Shown here: positions 24,118-36,019 of the stretch, piece by piece
Numbering within the stretch: position 1 is the first letter of the stretch
Layout: the number at the start of each line of letters is the position of its first letter
Assembly: GCF_000219805.1 (NCBI RefSeq)
Contig: NC_015759.1
Location: forward strand, 1,116,001 to 1,180,000
Source of the DNA: Weissella koreensis KACC 15510
GTDB taxonomy: Bacteria; Bacillota; Bacilli; Lactobacillales; Lactobacillaceae
Direction: 5' to 3'
Length of the DNA: 64,000 bases
Program-made: the position numbers and the translations under genes
Notes under the pieces: model-generated
What the model saw: only the letters and a program-made list of their open reading frames with translations
What the model was told of the DNA's origin: nothing
The model's database searches: none

Positions 24118-25779
24118 ATGACAACTGATATTGAAATTGCCCAACAGGCTGAAATCTGGCCGATTCAAAAAGTAGCTGAAAAGGTGGGCCTAAGTGAAGA
24201 TGACTTAGAAATGTATGGTCCTTATAAAGCTAAAATCACATTAAATGAAAAGCAAAAGAAACAAGAACTAGGTAAATTAATTTTGGTGACGGCAATTAGC
24301 CCCACTCCGGCAGGGGAAGGTAAATCAACGGTAACGATTGGACTGGCAGATGCTTTAAATTTAACTGATCATCAAACTATGGTAGCGCTACGTGAACCAT
24401 CAATGGGGCCAGTCATGGGAATGAAAGGTGGTGCCACAGGGGGCGGTTATTCTCAAGTTATTCCAATGGCTGATATTAATTTACATTTCACTGGTGATTT
24501 TCATGCTTTAACGATTGCTAATAATACGTTAGCGGCTTTAATCGATAACAGCCTACAAAAAGGTAATCCGTTACAAATTGATTCGCGGAAAATTATTTGG
24601 AAGCGTGTTTTAGATGTAAACGATCGGGCATTACGTCATATTACAATTGGTCTGGGTGGACCAACTTCTGGTGTCCCACGTGAAGATGGATTTGATATTA
24701 CGGCAGCATCCGAATTAATGGCCATTCTGACTTTGTCAACGAGCCTTATGGACCTTAAAGCACGGATCAAAAGAATCGTAGTAGCATACGATATCAATAA
24801 TAAGCCAGTAACAGTAGATGATTTGGGAGTGGCTGGAGCTTTAACGGTAATGTTGAAAGATGCAATTAAGCCTAATTTAGTTCAAAGTTTGGGTCACACG
24901 CCGACTTTGATTCATGGAGGACCTTTTGCCAATATTGCTCAAGGGACTAATTCGCTTTTGGCGACTAAAACGGCCTTACGATTATCTGATTATGTTGTGA
25001 CTGAAGCTGGATTTGGTTCTGATTTAGGGGGTGAAAAATTCCTTGATGTTAAGGTACCGCTTCTAGGAAAAACTCCCGATACGATTGTTATAGTGGCAAC
25101 AGTTAGGGCTTTAAAATACAATGGTGGGCAGAGTTTAGATACTTTAACCCAACCAAATTTGGAAATGTTGGAAGCTGGTTTGGCTAATTTAGGTCAACAT
25201 CTAAAGGCAATGCAACGTTATCAGACTCCAGTGATCGTAGCAATTAACCGCTTTACCGATGATACTGAAGCAGAATTAGATTTGATAAAGAACTTTGTGC
25301 AAAATCATCAAGCACAAGCTGTGGTAGCAGATGTTTGGGGGCAAGGAGGGTCTGGAGCGATTGAATTAGCGCAGACCGTAGCAGCAGCGACAGAAACTGA
25401 GAGTGCATTTAAACCACTTTATGCATCAGAGGATACTTTTGAAGAAAAAATTGAAAAATTAGTTACTGAGATTTATGGCGGTGTTGATTATGAATTATCT
25501 GATCAAGCACAAAAACAACTTCAACAATTTAAGCAACTGGGTTGGGATAAAATGCCGATTGTAATGGCTAAAACCCAGTATTCTCTATCAGATAATCCAA
25601 AGGCACTCGGAGCACCGAAAAACTTTAAAATTCATGTCCGTGAATTAGTTCCAAAACTAGGAGCTGGTTTTATTGTAGCTTTGACAGGATCAATTTTAAC
25701 GATGCCAGGTCTTCCAAAAGTACCTGCAGCTAATCGGATTGATATTGATGAAAATGGTGTGATTACTGGTTTAGATTAG
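24118..25779 (+). CDS. fhs: Formate-tetrahydrofolate ligase
   Basis: 553 residues, the family's standard length. It makes 10-formyl-THF from formate, THF and ATP, feeding purine and formyl-Met-tRNA synthesis. The P-loop TPAGEGKST (about 63-71), the [20 protein letters not shown] substrate region and [11 protein letters not shown] are all intact. GGAGG precedes the ATG. A likely promoter has TATAAT at 24063-24068 with a TTTCAA-like -35. GAAAGCGTTTCA at 24034-24045 faintly resembles a catabolite-response element but departs from consensus, so it is not claimed. Confidence 0.97.
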   Translation: MTTDIEIAQQAEIWPIQKVAEKVGLSEDDLEMYGPYKAKITLNEKQKKQELGKLILVTAISPTPAGEGKSTVTIGLADALNLTDHQTMVALREPSMGPVMGMKGGATGGGYSQVIPMADINLHFTGDFHALTIANNTLAALIDNSLQKGNPLQIDSRKIIWKRVLDVNDRALRHITIGLGGPTSGVPREDGFDITAASELMAILTLSTSLMDLKARIKRIVVAYDINNKPVTVDDLGVAGALTVMLKDAIKPNLVQSLGHTPTLIHGGPFANIAQGTNSLLATKTALRLSDYVVTEAGFGSDLGGEKFLDVKVPLLGKTPDTIVIVATVRALKYNGGQSLDTLTQPNLEMLEAGLANLGQHLKAMQRYQTPVIVAINRFTDDTEAELDLIKNFVQNHQAQAVVADVWGQGGSGAIELAQTVAAATETESAFKPLYASEDTFEEKIEKLVTEIYGGVDYELSDQAQKQLQQFKQLGWDKMPIVMAKTQYSLSDNPKALGAPKNFKIHVRELVPKLGAGFIVALTGSILTMPGLPKVPAANRIDIDENGVITGLD

Positions 25780-25905
25780 CCATATCATTTCTATTGTCAA
25801 TTTAAAATGATATCAAAATTAATTTCTAAGAACTGAAGCATATTGATAATTTGGTAGTGGAAATTATGATTTGACGATCATAGTAAATTTAAGGGGTAGG
25901 TCTAG

Positions 25906-26544
25906 ATGAAGGTTGAAGCAATTAAAGATTATGTCCGTGAAATTACAAGCCAAGAATTTTCGGGACATGACTATCTACACTTAGAGCGGGTGTTACAAAA
26001 TGCTGAATTATTAATGCAGTCAGAAGAGGGCTTTAAACGAGATGTAATTGTGACTGCGGTTTTGTTACATGATTTAATTGATGAAAAATTAACGAATAAT
26101 ATCAATGAAATGATTGATGAAATACGTATTAAAATGCGGGAATGGGGATTGGCAGATGATGAGCGGGCAGAAGTTTTAGATATTATTACACATATGTCAT
26201 TTGCTAAAAATTTGGAACAACATCATGTGCTGAATTTAGATGGTGAAATTGTTCAAGATGCTGACCGCCTGGACGCACTAGGGGCGATTGGGATTGGAAG
26301 AGCTTTTACTTATGGAGGGCATGCCAATAACTTGATGTATAATCCCAATGAAGCAGTACGAGAAAATATGACCAGTGCGGAATACCGGCAGCACAGTACA
26401 GTGATAAATCATTTTCATGAAAAGCTGTTAAAGTTAGAAGGCGAAATGAATACAGCAACGGCTAAAAAACTTGCTGCCCGGCGGACTGCTTTTATGCGTT
26501 TCTATCTTGATGAATTTACAGCTGAGATTAACGGGGATAAGTAA
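25906..26544 (+). CDS. HD-domain phosphohydrolase (YpgQ-like)
   Basis: 212 residues. The HD signature is complete: HDYLHLERV (first His), VLLHDLIDE (His-Asp pair) and QDADRLDALGAIGIGR (late Asp). Members of this group hydrolyse nucleotides or other phosphate esters; the substrate is not predictable here. A GGGG-rich ribosome site precedes the ATG. It lies between fhs and the groESL promoter and is probably expressed singly. Confidence 0.85.
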   Translation: MKVEAIKDYVREITSQEFSGHDYLHLERVLQNAELLMQSEEGFKRDVIVTAVLLHDLIDEKLTNNINEMIDEIRIKMREWGLADDERAEVLDIITHMSFAKNLEQHHVLNLDGEIVQDADRLDALGAIGIGRAFTYGGHANNLMYNPNEAVRENMTSAEYRQHSTVINHFHEKLLKLEGEMNTATAKKLAARRTAFMRFYLDEFTAEINGDK

Positions 26545-26579
26545 TCGGTTACAAAACTATGATTTAATTCTGGATTTGG

Positions 26580-26646
26580 TTGAAAAAATTATCCAATGTG
26601 GTATTATAGTAAGTGTTGATTAGCACTAAACAACAATGAGTGCTAA
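26580..26646 (+). promoter_or_regulatory. groESL promoter with CIRCE operator
   Basis: A -35 TTGAAA (26580-26585), 16 bases, and extended -10 TGGTATTAT (26599-26607) are followed by TTAGCACTA-N9-GAGTGCTAA (26620-26646). This matches the known CIRCE operator with one change (final C to A in the left arm) and predicts HrcA repression released on heat stress. Confidence 0.92.
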
Positions 26647-26668
26647 AAATAAAGGAGGAAATCATATC

Positions 26669-26944
26669 ATGTTAAAGCCATTAGGAGATCGGGTTTTATT
26701 ACAGGTCAATGATGAAAAAGAACAAACAGTCGGTAGTATCGTTATCGCTTCAAATGCGCAAGAAAAATCTGCTACTGGAACAGTAGTGGCAGTTTCTGAA
26801 ACTACAGTTGGTGATTTGGAAGCTCCTAAGTCCGTTAAAATTGGGGATGAAGTGATTTATGACCAATATGCCGGTAAAGAAATTAAAAATGATGGTGAAA
26901 CATATTTGGTTTTGCACGAACGCGATATCATGGCCATCCTATAA
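26669..26944 (+). CDS. groES: Co-chaperonin GroES
   Basis: 91 residues. GroES caps GroEL during folding. [13 protein letters not shown], the mobile-loop region [21 protein letters not shown] and the C-terminal [13 protein letters not shown] are typical. The ATG at 26669 follows AAAGGAGG; the earlier ATG at 26636 overlaps CIRCE and is rejected. It is the first gene of the groESL operon. Confidence 0.97.
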   Translation: MLKPLGDRVLLQVNDEKEQTVGSIVIASNAQEKSATGTVVAVSETTVGDLEAPKSVKIGDEVIYDQYAGKEIKNDGETYLVLHERDIMAIL

Positions 26945-26953
26945 AAACATTAA

Positions 26954-28621
<1,668 letters not shown>

Positions 28622-28647
28622 AAAAATTTAAATTAAATTTATTTTCA

Positions 28648-28683
28648 AAGAGGTTGGGGGATTTTCATCTCAGCCTCTTTTTT
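28648..28683 (+). terminator. Terminator after groEL
   Basis: AGAGGTTGGGGG pairs with TCTCAGCCTCT (G-T pairs included), then T6. It is flanked by two copies of a 20-bp AT-only repeat at 28625-28644 and 28699-28718. Confidence 0.8.
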
Positions 28684-28878
28684 GTATTATGAATAAAGAA
28701 TTTAAATTAAATTTATTTCAAGTAAATAAATATTAGCTTGAGGCTTTTGAGAAGACAATTTGAGATTATCAAGAGGATTGATTAATAGTAGGAAATCAAT
28801 GTGGTAAAATGGAGTTTAATATAAAAGCTAGATTAATTTTGCAATCGCAAACAATGGTCTGAGATAAGGAATTTTAAA

Positions 28879-29373
28879 ATGCAGCTAACTGGAAATGAAG
28901 TAATAGAAGCCTTGAAAAATGAAGAAATTGAACATAAAGTTTGGACGGCGGAAGATCAAACTTTGATTAACTTAGACCCCTTATTTTTATTTTTAGAACA
29001 AAAAATTAATGAAAATAAACTAGTCAGTGGAGAAATAATAATTAGCGGAGATGAACCTATTCATTTAAGTGTTGAAACCAATGTGATTAACTTACCACTT
29101 CGTTATGTGAACCAAATTAGTAAGATCATTATTAATGATCCTGAGACAGATGTGAACGTATATATGTTTGTGGATCATCCTGATGTTACACGTTCAGGGA
29201 TGCGAATTGAATTAGCAGCTTCAGTTCAATCATTCTTAGATGATCGAGAATCAGTGATGAGTAAAATTTCACTCTTTTTTGATCGTGAAATTCAGAATAT
29301 TAGTAAAAATCAAGCAGAAAAAGATGAACAAGCGGAAGTTGAAGGGTCAGCTAAGATTGAGAAAAAGGATTAG
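28879..29373 (+). CDS. Hypothetical cytosolic protein, 164 aa
   Basis: Not recognised. A soluble alpha/beta protein with acidic character. Notable segments are SGDEPIHLSVETNVINLPLR, a middle IIINDPETDVNVYMFVDHPD and a charged tail rich in Glu and Lys. AAGGA lies 8 bases before the ATG. It precedes a membrane protein and mutL by short gaps, so it may head that operon. Confidence 0.7.
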   Translation: MQLTGNEVIEALKNEEIEHKVWTAEDQTLINLDPLFLFLEQKINENKLVSGEIIISGDEPIHLSVETNVINLPLRYVNQISKIIINDPETDVNVYMFVDHPDVTRSGMRIELAASVQSFLDDRESVMSKISLFFDREIQNISKNQAEKDEQAEVEGSAKIEKKD

Positions 29374-29384
29374 AGGAAGCAAAT

Positions 29385-29930
29385 ATGCGTTTAAAAAAAT
29401 TAAAATGGATTTTAGCGCTTGTTGTTAGTGTTATCTTTTTTGCTTTAATCATGCCGATTTTTAATTTACCAGTTGGGGTTAGAAATACACAAATTACCTT
29501 TGGAATGGCTTGGCTGTCATTAGTGACAGCAGTATTTGGTCCAATTTTTGGTCTTTTGATGGGGTTATTAGGCCACGCGCTACAAGACTATTCATTATTA
29601 GGAAATGCCTGGTGGTCATGGGTAATTGCGGATGGTTTATTTGGATTATTGCTTGGTTTGGTTACGCAACGACTACAATTAATCTTTAGTCCGTTAAGCT
29701 GGCATAAGGTTATAACATTTAACATTTGGCAAGGCTTGGCTAATCTAATTGCTTGGGTGATAATTGCCCCACTAGGAGATATTTTAATTTATGGTTCCAA
29801 AGCTAAATTAGTCTTTAAACAAGGGTTGTATGCTGGCATTGCTAACTTCTTCGTCATTGCTGTTTTTGGAACAATATTAATTATCATTACTAATTATTTG
29901 ATCAAACTTTTTAAGATATCAAGAAAATAA
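29385..29930 (+). CDS. ECF-type S component / UPF0397-like membrane protein
   Basis: 181 residues with five or six hydrophobic helices. The block PVGVRNTQITFGMAWLSLVT, then FGPIFGLLMGLLGHALQDY, and WWSWVIADGLFGLLLGLV match the UPF0397/S-component pattern of ECF transporters. No coupling ATPase is next to it. GAGGAAG precedes the ATG. It lies 13 bases before mutL, probably co-transcribed. The substrate is unknown. Confidence 0.72.
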   Translation: MRLKKLKWILALVVSVIFFALIMPIFNLPVGVRNTQITFGMAWLSLVTAVFGPIFGLLMGLLGHALQDYSLLGNAWWSWVIADGLFGLLLGLVTQRLQLIFSPLSWHKVITFNIWQGLANLIAWVIIAPLGDILIYGSKAKLVFKQGLYAGIANFFVIAVFGTILIIITNYLIKLFKISRK

Positions 29931-29943
29931 AAGGGAAGGTAAT

Positions 29944-31971
29944 ATGATGCAGGAAATCATTGAATTATCAGAAACATTGGCCAATCAGATTGCAGCAGGG
30001 GAAGTGATTGAACGGCCTGCATCAGTAGTGAAAGAGTTAGTGGAAAATGCGATTGATTCTGGAGCACACAAAATTGATATTTTAATTGAAGCGGCCGGGG
30101 TTCAGTCAATTGAAGTGATAGATGACGGTCAAGGAATTCCAACTGATCAATTAGAGCGAGCTTTTTTACGACATGCTACTTCTAAAATTCAGACGAAGCA
30201 GGATTTATTTCAAATCCATTCCTTAGGATTTCGGGGGGAGGCTTTACCCTCGATTGCCTCAGTTGCCGATGTCTTTTTAGAAACGGCAGTGGTTGATGCT
30301 ACTTCTGGAGCCATGATTCATATAAAAGGAAATAAAATTATAGAAAAAAAGGGATCTGGAGCACGGCGGGGGACTAAAATTAAAGTTAGTGATTTGTTTT
30401 TTAATACGCCAGCTCGGCTGAAATATCTTAAATCACAATCAACGGAACTCGCTAAAATTGTTGATATTATCAATCGATTAGCTTTTAGTTATCCCGCAAT
30501 TGCTTTTAATCTAGTTCATAATCAGAAACAGTTAACGCAAACGGTAGGAAACGGGAATTTACAACAAGTAATCAGTTCTGTGTATGGGTTAAGTGTGGCT
30601 CGTGATATGGTTACCATTGATGATCATGATGCTGACTTTAAAGTACAAGGCTGGATTTCTAAACCGGAATTAACTCGTTCAAATCGATCTTATATTAGTT
30701 TGTTAATTAATGGTCGCTATGTGCATAATTTTAATTTAGCGAAAGCTTTAATTAAAGGTTATGGAACTCGCTTAATGGTGGGCCGTTTTCCAATGGCGGT
30801 GTTGAAAATTGAATTAGATCCAAGCCTAGTGGACGTTAACGTGCATCCGCAAAAATTTGAGGTTCGAATTAGTAAAGAAGATAAATTATTAGCGCTGATA
30901 GAAAAAATGGTCGCTGAGGCTTTTGATAATGTTAATTTAATTCCCAATGCAACTGAAAATTTAATTGAATCCTCAGTTAAGAAGAATTATGATGGGCAAC
31001 CTGAAAAAAGCTTTATTCAACAATTAAATACTGTCTCTAAGAATAAGCAAGTTCAAAATCAAAATCAACGGGTGAATTTAAGCGTAGATGGATTATTGGA
31101 TTCCCAAAAAGCTAATGGATTATCAGAAAATCAAGACATTCAGTCATTCCATGAAGAGAGACAGATTACCCCGATTGTGGTAGAACATCTGGGCGACTTA
31201 AACGAAGCAACGGTTGAAGCGTTTGAACAAAAGTATCAGCAAGAATCGAAAGCAAATCCATTTGGACTTGATAGCTCGACTGTAATTGCAGGAGAACAGA
31301 CACAACTTACTTTAGACCATGAAACAGAATCAACGTCAGAATTGGCCGGATTTCCAAAATTAGAATATCTAAGCCAATTACATGGTACCTTTTTATTTGC
31401 TCAAGGTTCAGATGGATTATATTTAATTGATCAGCATGCTGCTCAAGAACGGGTTAAATATGAATACTATCAAGCAACGCTAGCGAAACATGATTTAGAA
31501 CAGCAAAAGATGCTAGTTCCATTGGTTTTTGAGTTTACAACGGTCGAAATGTTGGAGCTAGAGAGTCAGGCTGAGACGTTAAGGGAGCTAGGGCTGCATT
31601 TGGAAAATTTTGGTCCCAATACGCTTATTTTACGTGAGCATCCGGGCTGGTTCCCGGCGGGGCAAGAAGCTGATACGGTGCATGAAATGGTCGATTGGTT
31701 ATTGCGTGAGGGAGGATTAACCTTACAACAATTCCGTGAAAAGACAGCCATTATGATGGCGTGCAAACGTTCAATTAAGGCGAATTGGAAGTTGAATGCT
31801 ATTGAAGCACAAAATTTAATTGATCAGTTAGCTCAAACTAAAAACCCTTATAATTGTCCGCATGGTCGACCAGTGGTGATTAATTTTAAGGAAACTGATT
31901 TGGAAAAAATGTTTAAACGGATTCAAGATAGCCATGAAAATTGGGTTGAATATGATAACCACCCATTCTAA
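29944..31971 (+). CDS. mutL: DNA mismatch repair protein MutL
   Basis: 675 residues, normal for Firmicute MutL with nuclease activity. The GHKL ATPase N-terminus shows ENAIDSGA, DDGQGIP and GFRGEALPSI. A low-complexity linker (about 340-470) joins it to the C-terminal endonuclease with DQHAAQERVKYE, ACKRSIKAN and CPHGRP, the metal-binding set of strand-nicking MutL. AAGG lies upstream of two adjacent ATGs. It acts with MutS (1122-3695). Confidence 0.98.
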   Translation: MMQEIIELSETLANQIAAGEVIERPASVVKELVENAIDSGAHKIDILIEAAGVQSIEVIDDGQGIPTDQLERAFLRHATSKIQTKQDLFQIHSLGFRGEALPSIASVADVFLETAVVDATSGAMIHIKGNKIIEKKGSGARRGTKIKVSDLFFNTPARLKYLKSQSTELAKIVDIINRLAFSYPAIAFNLVHNQKQLTQTVGNGNLQQVISSVYGLSVARDMVTIDDHDADFKVQGWISKPELTRSNRSYISLLINGRYVHNFNLAKALIKGYGTRLMVGRFPMAVLKIELDPSLVDVNVHPQKFEVRISKEDKLLALIEKMVAEAFDNVNLIPNATENLIESSVKKNYDGQPEKSFIQQLNTVSKNKQVQNQNQRVNLSVDGLLDSQKANGLSENQDIQSFHEERQITPIVVEHLGDLNEATVEAFEQKYQQESKANPFGLDSSTVIAGEQTQLTLDHETESTSELAGFPKLEYLSQLHGTFLFAQGSDGLYLIDQHAAQERVKYEYYQATLAKHDLEQQKMLVPLVFEFTTVEMLELESQAETLRELGLHLENFGPNTLILREHPGWFPAGQEADTVHEMVDWLLREGGLTLQQFREKTAIMMACKRSIKANWKLNAIEAQNLIDQLAQTKNPYNCPHGRPVVINFKETDLEKMFKRIQDSHENWVEYDNHPF

Positions 31972-31999
31972 ATAGGAAAAAAACAAAGGACACATAAAA

Positions 32000-32494
32000 A
32001 TGAATAATAATGACATTGTAATTCGATTACGATACGCCTTGGCGATTTCAAATGCAGATATGCTTAAAATTTTTAAATTAGGTGGTCTAGAACTTACCAA
32101 TGAAAAACTAGTAAAGATTCTAAAACGTCAAGATAAAGAAACACCAAGAGATCAAAATTTAACGATGGAAGAACTTGAACGGTTTATGAATGGTTTAATT
32201 ATTTCTCAACGTGGAATTAAAAAAGACGCTAATGGACAAACTTCAGAACCAACCTTTGATATGAAAAAAGAGGACGATATTAATAACGTAGTGCTAAAGA
32301 AATTGAAAATAGCAATGCAATATACCAGTGAAGATTATCAAAGTTTTTTTAAGTCAGCAGGAATAGAAGTTTCAAATGCTGAATTGAGTGCGGTATTACG
32401 GCGCCCTGATCATCGAAATTATCGTCCAGCGGGAAATCGATATTTAAGAAACATTCTGAAAGGAATGGCCTTAGAATATCGAAAGGAACAATAA
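32000..32494 (+). CDS. DUF1456 family protein (YehS-like)
   Basis: 164 residues made of two related repeats, the first MNNNDIVIRLRYALAISNAD and FKLGGLELTNEKLVKILKRQ, the second from about residue 95 with VVLKKLKIAMQYTSEDYQS and AGIEVSNAELSAVLRR. This duplicated layout is the DUF1456 family. The function is unknown; no enzyme motif is seen. AAAGGA precedes the ATG. It is 28 bases after mutL and probably co-transcribed. Confidence 0.85.
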   Translation: MNNNDIVIRLRYALAISNADMLKIFKLGGLELTNEKLVKILKRQDKETPRDQNLTMEELERFMNGLIISQRGIKKDANGQTSEPTFDMKKEDDINNVVLKKLKIAMQYTSEDYQSFFKSAGIEVSNAELSAVLRRPDHRNYRPAGNRYLRNILKGMALEYRKEQ

Positions 32495-32530
32495 TAGCTG
32501 AATAGGAATAATATGTGGGAGGATGATCAA

Positions 32531-32986
32531 ATGCGAGCGCGAGTTTTGTATGCAACTTTAACTGGTAATAATGAAGATGTTGCAGATGTGATTATTGCTG
32601 AGTTTGAACGACTAGGAGTGCAAACCATTAAGGAAGATATTTCTGATGTTGAGGCTTTGGATTTAAATCCCACGACACAAGATATTTTGGTTACAGTGGT
32701 TTATACCTTTGATTTGGGAACTTTAGCTGATGAAGCAATTGATTTTTATGAAGATTTACCAGATGTTGATTTGGAAGGCGTTATTTATGGAGTAGCTGGT
32801 TCAGGAGATGTTTACTATGGTAAAGATTACGGAACAGCGGTTGACATATTAGAGAAACAATTTTCAAAGACTGCGGGGATTCATGGTGCTTCTGGAGTAA
32901 AAGTTAATTTGCGGCCAGATGCCAAAGCTACGGATGAATTACAAAAATTTACGCAAGCCTTGGTACAAAAAGCTAGTAATAATTGA
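32531..32986 (+). CDS. Flavodoxin
   Basis: 151 residues. A small FMN-binding electron carrier. The phosphate loop is TLTGNNEDVAD near residue 10; FMN-flanking loops are TVVYTFDLG and YGVAGSGDVYYG. The ATG at 32531 is used because GGAGG lies 8 bases upstream; the ATG at 32513 is before that site. The redox partner is not evident nearby. Confidence 0.9.
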   Translation: MRARVLYATLTGNNEDVADVIIAEFERLGVQTIKEDISDVEALDLNPTTQDILVTVVYTFDLGTLADEAIDFYEDLPDVDLEGVIYGVAGSGDVYYGKDYGTAVDILEKQFSKTAGIHGASGVKVNLRPDAKATDELQKFTQALVQKASNN

Positions 32987-33004
32987 GATTAATTAATGAG
33001 GGGC

Positions 33005-33291
33005 TTGTCACCCTTTGGAAAAGTGCTTATAATAAGAGTCATAATTAAAACGTTGAGAAAGACATGTTAATTTAACTAAAATATTTAAAAGCGAGACTGG
33101 GACGGTGTAAGCCAGTTAATATGGGTTAATTTGATACTACTTTTGGAGTGAATTAGAAAACTAATTCCGTTTCCCCGCGTTAAGGGATTTGAGTTGTATA
33201 TTTTATTTTTAAATATGCATAAACTTCGGGTGGTACCACGTGTTAACGTCCCGTTCTAATGTCAAGATGATGTTGGAACGGGACTTTTTTT
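33005..33291 (+). promoter_or_regulatory. thrS promoter and T-box leader (tRNA-Thr sensing)
   Basis: The promoter TTGTCA-17-TATAAT (33005-33033) is followed by a T-box leader starting near AACGTTGAGAAAGAC (33049). The T-box GGGTGGTACCACG lies at 33228-33240. The terminator GTCCCGTTC (33248-33256) / GAACGGGAC (33276-33284) ends in T7. An ACT codon in the presumed specifier loop near 33135 fits threonine. Uncharged tRNA-Thr would favour the antiterminator and thrS expression. Confidence 0.92.
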
Positions 33292-33332
33292 AATGTTAAT
33301 TAAAAAACATTTCATAAATAAGGAGTAAAGTA

Positions 33333-35282
33333 ATGGCAGATATTGAGATTAAGTTCCCTGACGGAGCGGTTAAAAATTTTGCAAGTGGTGTTACACCGCT
33401 TGAAATTGCAAATGGTATTTCAAAGTCATTGGCAAAAAAAGCTGTATCTGGTCGTTTAAATGGTGAATATGTTGGAATGCATGACCAAATGATGGTTGGT
33501 GGTGATTTTGAATTGATTACTAAAGATTCAGAAGAGGCATTGCGCTTACTACGTCACTCAGCGTCACATTTGATGGCTCAAGCTTTAAAACGTTTGCATC
33601 CTGATATGAATTTTGGAGTTGGTCCAGCAATTGATAATGGTTTCTATTATGATACTGATAATGCAGAAGGCCAAGTTTCAGTTGAAGAATTCCCAGCAAT
33701 TGAAAAAATTATGCATAAAATTGTGGAAGAAAACTTACCTATTGTTTCACGCGTGATTTCACGTGAGGAAGCATTAGATATGTTTAAAGACGATCCATAC
33801 AAAGTTGAATTGATTAATGACTTGCCAATTGATGAAAAAATTTCAATTGCTGTACAAGGTGATCACGTTGAATTGGATAAGGGTGGTCTTGTTCCATCAA
33901 CTGGTTGGATTAAAAACTTTAAGTTAACTTCTGTAGCAGGAGCATACTGGCGTGGAAAATCTTCAAATCCAATGTTACAACGGATTTATGGAACTGCTTT
34001 TTGGAATGCTGATGATTTACAAGCTGAATTAAAGCGTCGTGATGAAGCTAAAGAACGCGATCACCGTCGTATTGGAGCTCAACAAGATCTATTCTTTACT
34101 TCACAAGAAGTTGGATCAGGACTACCTGTTTGGATGCCAAATGGAGCGGCCATTCGTCGGACTTTGGAACGTTACATTGTTGATCGCGAATTAGAAGCTG
34201 GGTATGAACATGTTTATACTCCAATCCTTTCTAATTTAGATTTGTATAAGACTTCAGGGCACTGGGATCATTATCATGATGATATGTTTCCACCAATGGA
34301 TATGGGAGATGGTGAATTCCTAGAACTACGGCCAATGAACTGTCCTTCACACATTCAAGTGTATAATCATCATCCACGTTCATATAAAGAATTGCCTTTG
34401 CGGATTGCAGAATTGGGGATGATGCATCGTTATGAAAAGTCTGGGGCTTTGACTGGTCTATCACGTGTCCGCGAAATGACATTGAATGATGGACACACAT
34501 TTGTGACTTTGGATCAAATTGAAGATGAATTTAAAAACATCTTGAACTTGATGATTGATGTCTACCATGACTTTAACATTAGTGATTACCGCTTCCGTCT
34601 TTCTTATCGTGATCCTAAAAATACAGAAAAGTATTTTGACGATGATGAAATGTGGGCCAATTCACAACGGATGTTGAAGGCTGCTATGGATGATTTGGGA
34701 CTAGATTACTTTGAAGCCGAAGGTGAAGCTGCCTTCTATGGTCCAAAGTTGGATGTTCAAATTAAGACTGCCTTGGGTGGCGAAGAAACACTTTCAACGA
34801 TTCAATTAGATTTCTTGTTGCCTGAGAAGTTCGATTTAGGTTATGTAGGTTCTGATGGAGAACAACATCGCCCAGTGATGATTCACCGTGGTGTTATTTC
34901 AACGATGGAACGCTTTACAGCTTACCTCATTGAAATGTACAAGGGTGCTTTCCCAACTTGGTTGGCACCTCATCAAGTACGTGTAATCCCAGTTAATCGT
35001 GGAGCTCACAGTGAATATGCAGAAAAGATTGTGGAGCAATTGAAGCACCAAGGAATTCGTGCCGAATATGAAGACCGCAATGAAAAGTTAGGTTATTTGA
35101 TTCGTGATGCGCAATCATTGAAGATTCCATATACTTTGGTAATTGGGGATGATGAGAAGAATAATGAAAGTGTTACAATTCGTCGTTTCGGTTCACGTGA
35201 TACTGAGACGATGCCATTGGCTGAGTTTGAAAAAACTTTGTTAGCTGACATTGCTAATTATTCACGTACTGATCAAAAGTAA
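33333..35282 (+). CDS. thrS: Threonyl-tRNA synthetase
   Basis: 649 residues. It attaches threonine to tRNA-Thr. The domains are the TGS (1-62), the editing domain with [13 protein letters not shown] near 72, the class II catalytic core with [10 protein letters not shown] and RxE motif [16 protein letters not shown], then the anticodon-binding domain (about 540-640). AAGGAG precedes the ATG. Controlled by the upstream T-box leader. Confidence 0.98.
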   Translation: MADIEIKFPDGAVKNFASGVTPLEIANGISKSLAKKAVSGRLNGEYVGMHDQMMVGGDFELITKDSEEALRLLRHSASHLMAQALKRLHPDMNFGVGPAIDNGFYYDTDNAEGQVSVEEFPAIEKIMHKIVEENLPIVSRVISREEALDMFKDDPYKVELINDLPIDEKISIAVQGDHVELDKGGLVPSTGWIKNFKLTSVAGAYWRGKSSNPMLQRIYGTAFWNADDLQAELKRRDEAKERDHRRIGAQQDLFFTSQEVGSGLPVWMPNGAAIRRTLERYIVDRELEAGYEHVYTPILSNLDLYKTSGHWDHYHDDMFPPMDMGDGEFLELRPMNCPSHIQVYNHHPRSYKELPLRIAELGMMHRYEKSGALTGLSRVREMTLNDGHTFVTLDQIEDEFKNILNLMIDVYHDFNISDYRFRLSYRDPKNTEKYFDDDEMWANSQRMLKAAMDDLGLDYFEAEGEAAFYGPKLDVQIKTALGGEETLSTIQLDFLLPEKFDLGYVGSDGEQHRPVMIHRGVISTMERFTAYLIEMYKGAFPTWLAPHQVRVIPVNRGAHSEYAEKIVEQLKHQGIRAEYEDRNEKLGYLIRDAQSLKIPYTLVIGDDEKNNESVTIRRFGSRDTETMPLAEFEKTLLADIANYSRTDQK

Positions 35283-35301
35283 ATATAAAATATTTTAAAT
35301 G

Positions 35302-35339
35302 AAAAGAGGTTAGAACTTAATTGTTCCAACCTCTTTTTT
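35302..35339. terminator. Shared terminator between thrS and ykoC
   Basis: AAAAGAGGTT-A-GAAC pairs with GTTC-C-AACCTCTTTTTT. It has an A run on the left and a T run on the right, so it works for both convergent transcripts. Confidence 0.88.
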
Positions 35340-35342
35340 AAT

Positions 35343-36017
35343 TTAATTTTTGCAAAACCATAAAATGCCATTGAATAGAACTAAAATCAAAATTAAGATG
35401 ATTATTTGTACAATGGGCCAAGGCATTGGCAGTGCTTCAGTCCGTGATTGGCCCTCGGAAAAACCGTGAGAATGCATTGCATTGGTTAAATCGGTGGCCC
35501 AATAATTGGCGCTTAAGATAGTTTTAAAATATAGTTGAGGGCTCCAAAGATGGTATTTTATACCTCGTAGTTTAGCTGCATACTGAATGGTTTTGATTTG
35601 CTGTTTTACTTGGTCGAGTAAATTTAATGCTGCTAAAATACCATAAACAAAGGTGTTTGATAGCTTAAAGCGGGCATGTAAATTTATTAAGAGATCTCGG
35701 GGAGTAGATGTTAGTGTAACTAGTCCACCTAGAATTAAATAAGCATAAAGTCGAGACGTATAAAGTCGAGCATTGGTGAGATGATCGCCAGTTCCAAAAA
35801 ACCAAAATGAGGTCCAGGTTCCAAATGCTAATGGAATTGAAATGAGTAAGAGTAAACCTATTTTTCGATAATTGATTTGATTTAAAAATAAATAAAATAG
35901 TCCAATTAAAACCAAAAAAAGATTTCCTGGGATGCTGCGCACAAAGGAAATTTCAATGGAAGCTAATAAAACGGTTGATAGCAACAACGCCGGTTCAAAT
36001 TTAAAATGGCCTGCCAT
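35343..36017 (-). CDS. ykoC: ECF transporter T component YkoC-like
   Basis: 224 residues with about five hydrophobic helices and a cytoplasmic helical part carrying the coupling motif AAKLRGIKYH (the usual A-R-G coupling box). It links the S component and ATPases. It follows ykoD by 2 bases; the operon is preceded by a TPP riboswitch. The set matches B. subtilis YkoEDC, which takes up a thiamine-related compound (hydroxymethylpyrimidine). Confidence 0.88.
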   Translation of the reverse strand: MAGHFKFEPALLLSTVLLASIEISFVRSIPGNLFLVLIGLFYLFLNQINYRKIGLLLLISIPLAFGTWTSFWFFGTGDHLTNARLYTSRLYAYLILGGLVTLTSTPRDLLINLHARFKLSNTFVYGILAALNLLDQVKQQIKTIQYAAKLRGIKYHLWSPQLYFKTILSANYWATDLTNAMHSHGFSEGQSRTEALPMPWPIVQIIILILILVLFNGILWFCKN

Positions 36018-36019
36018 AA

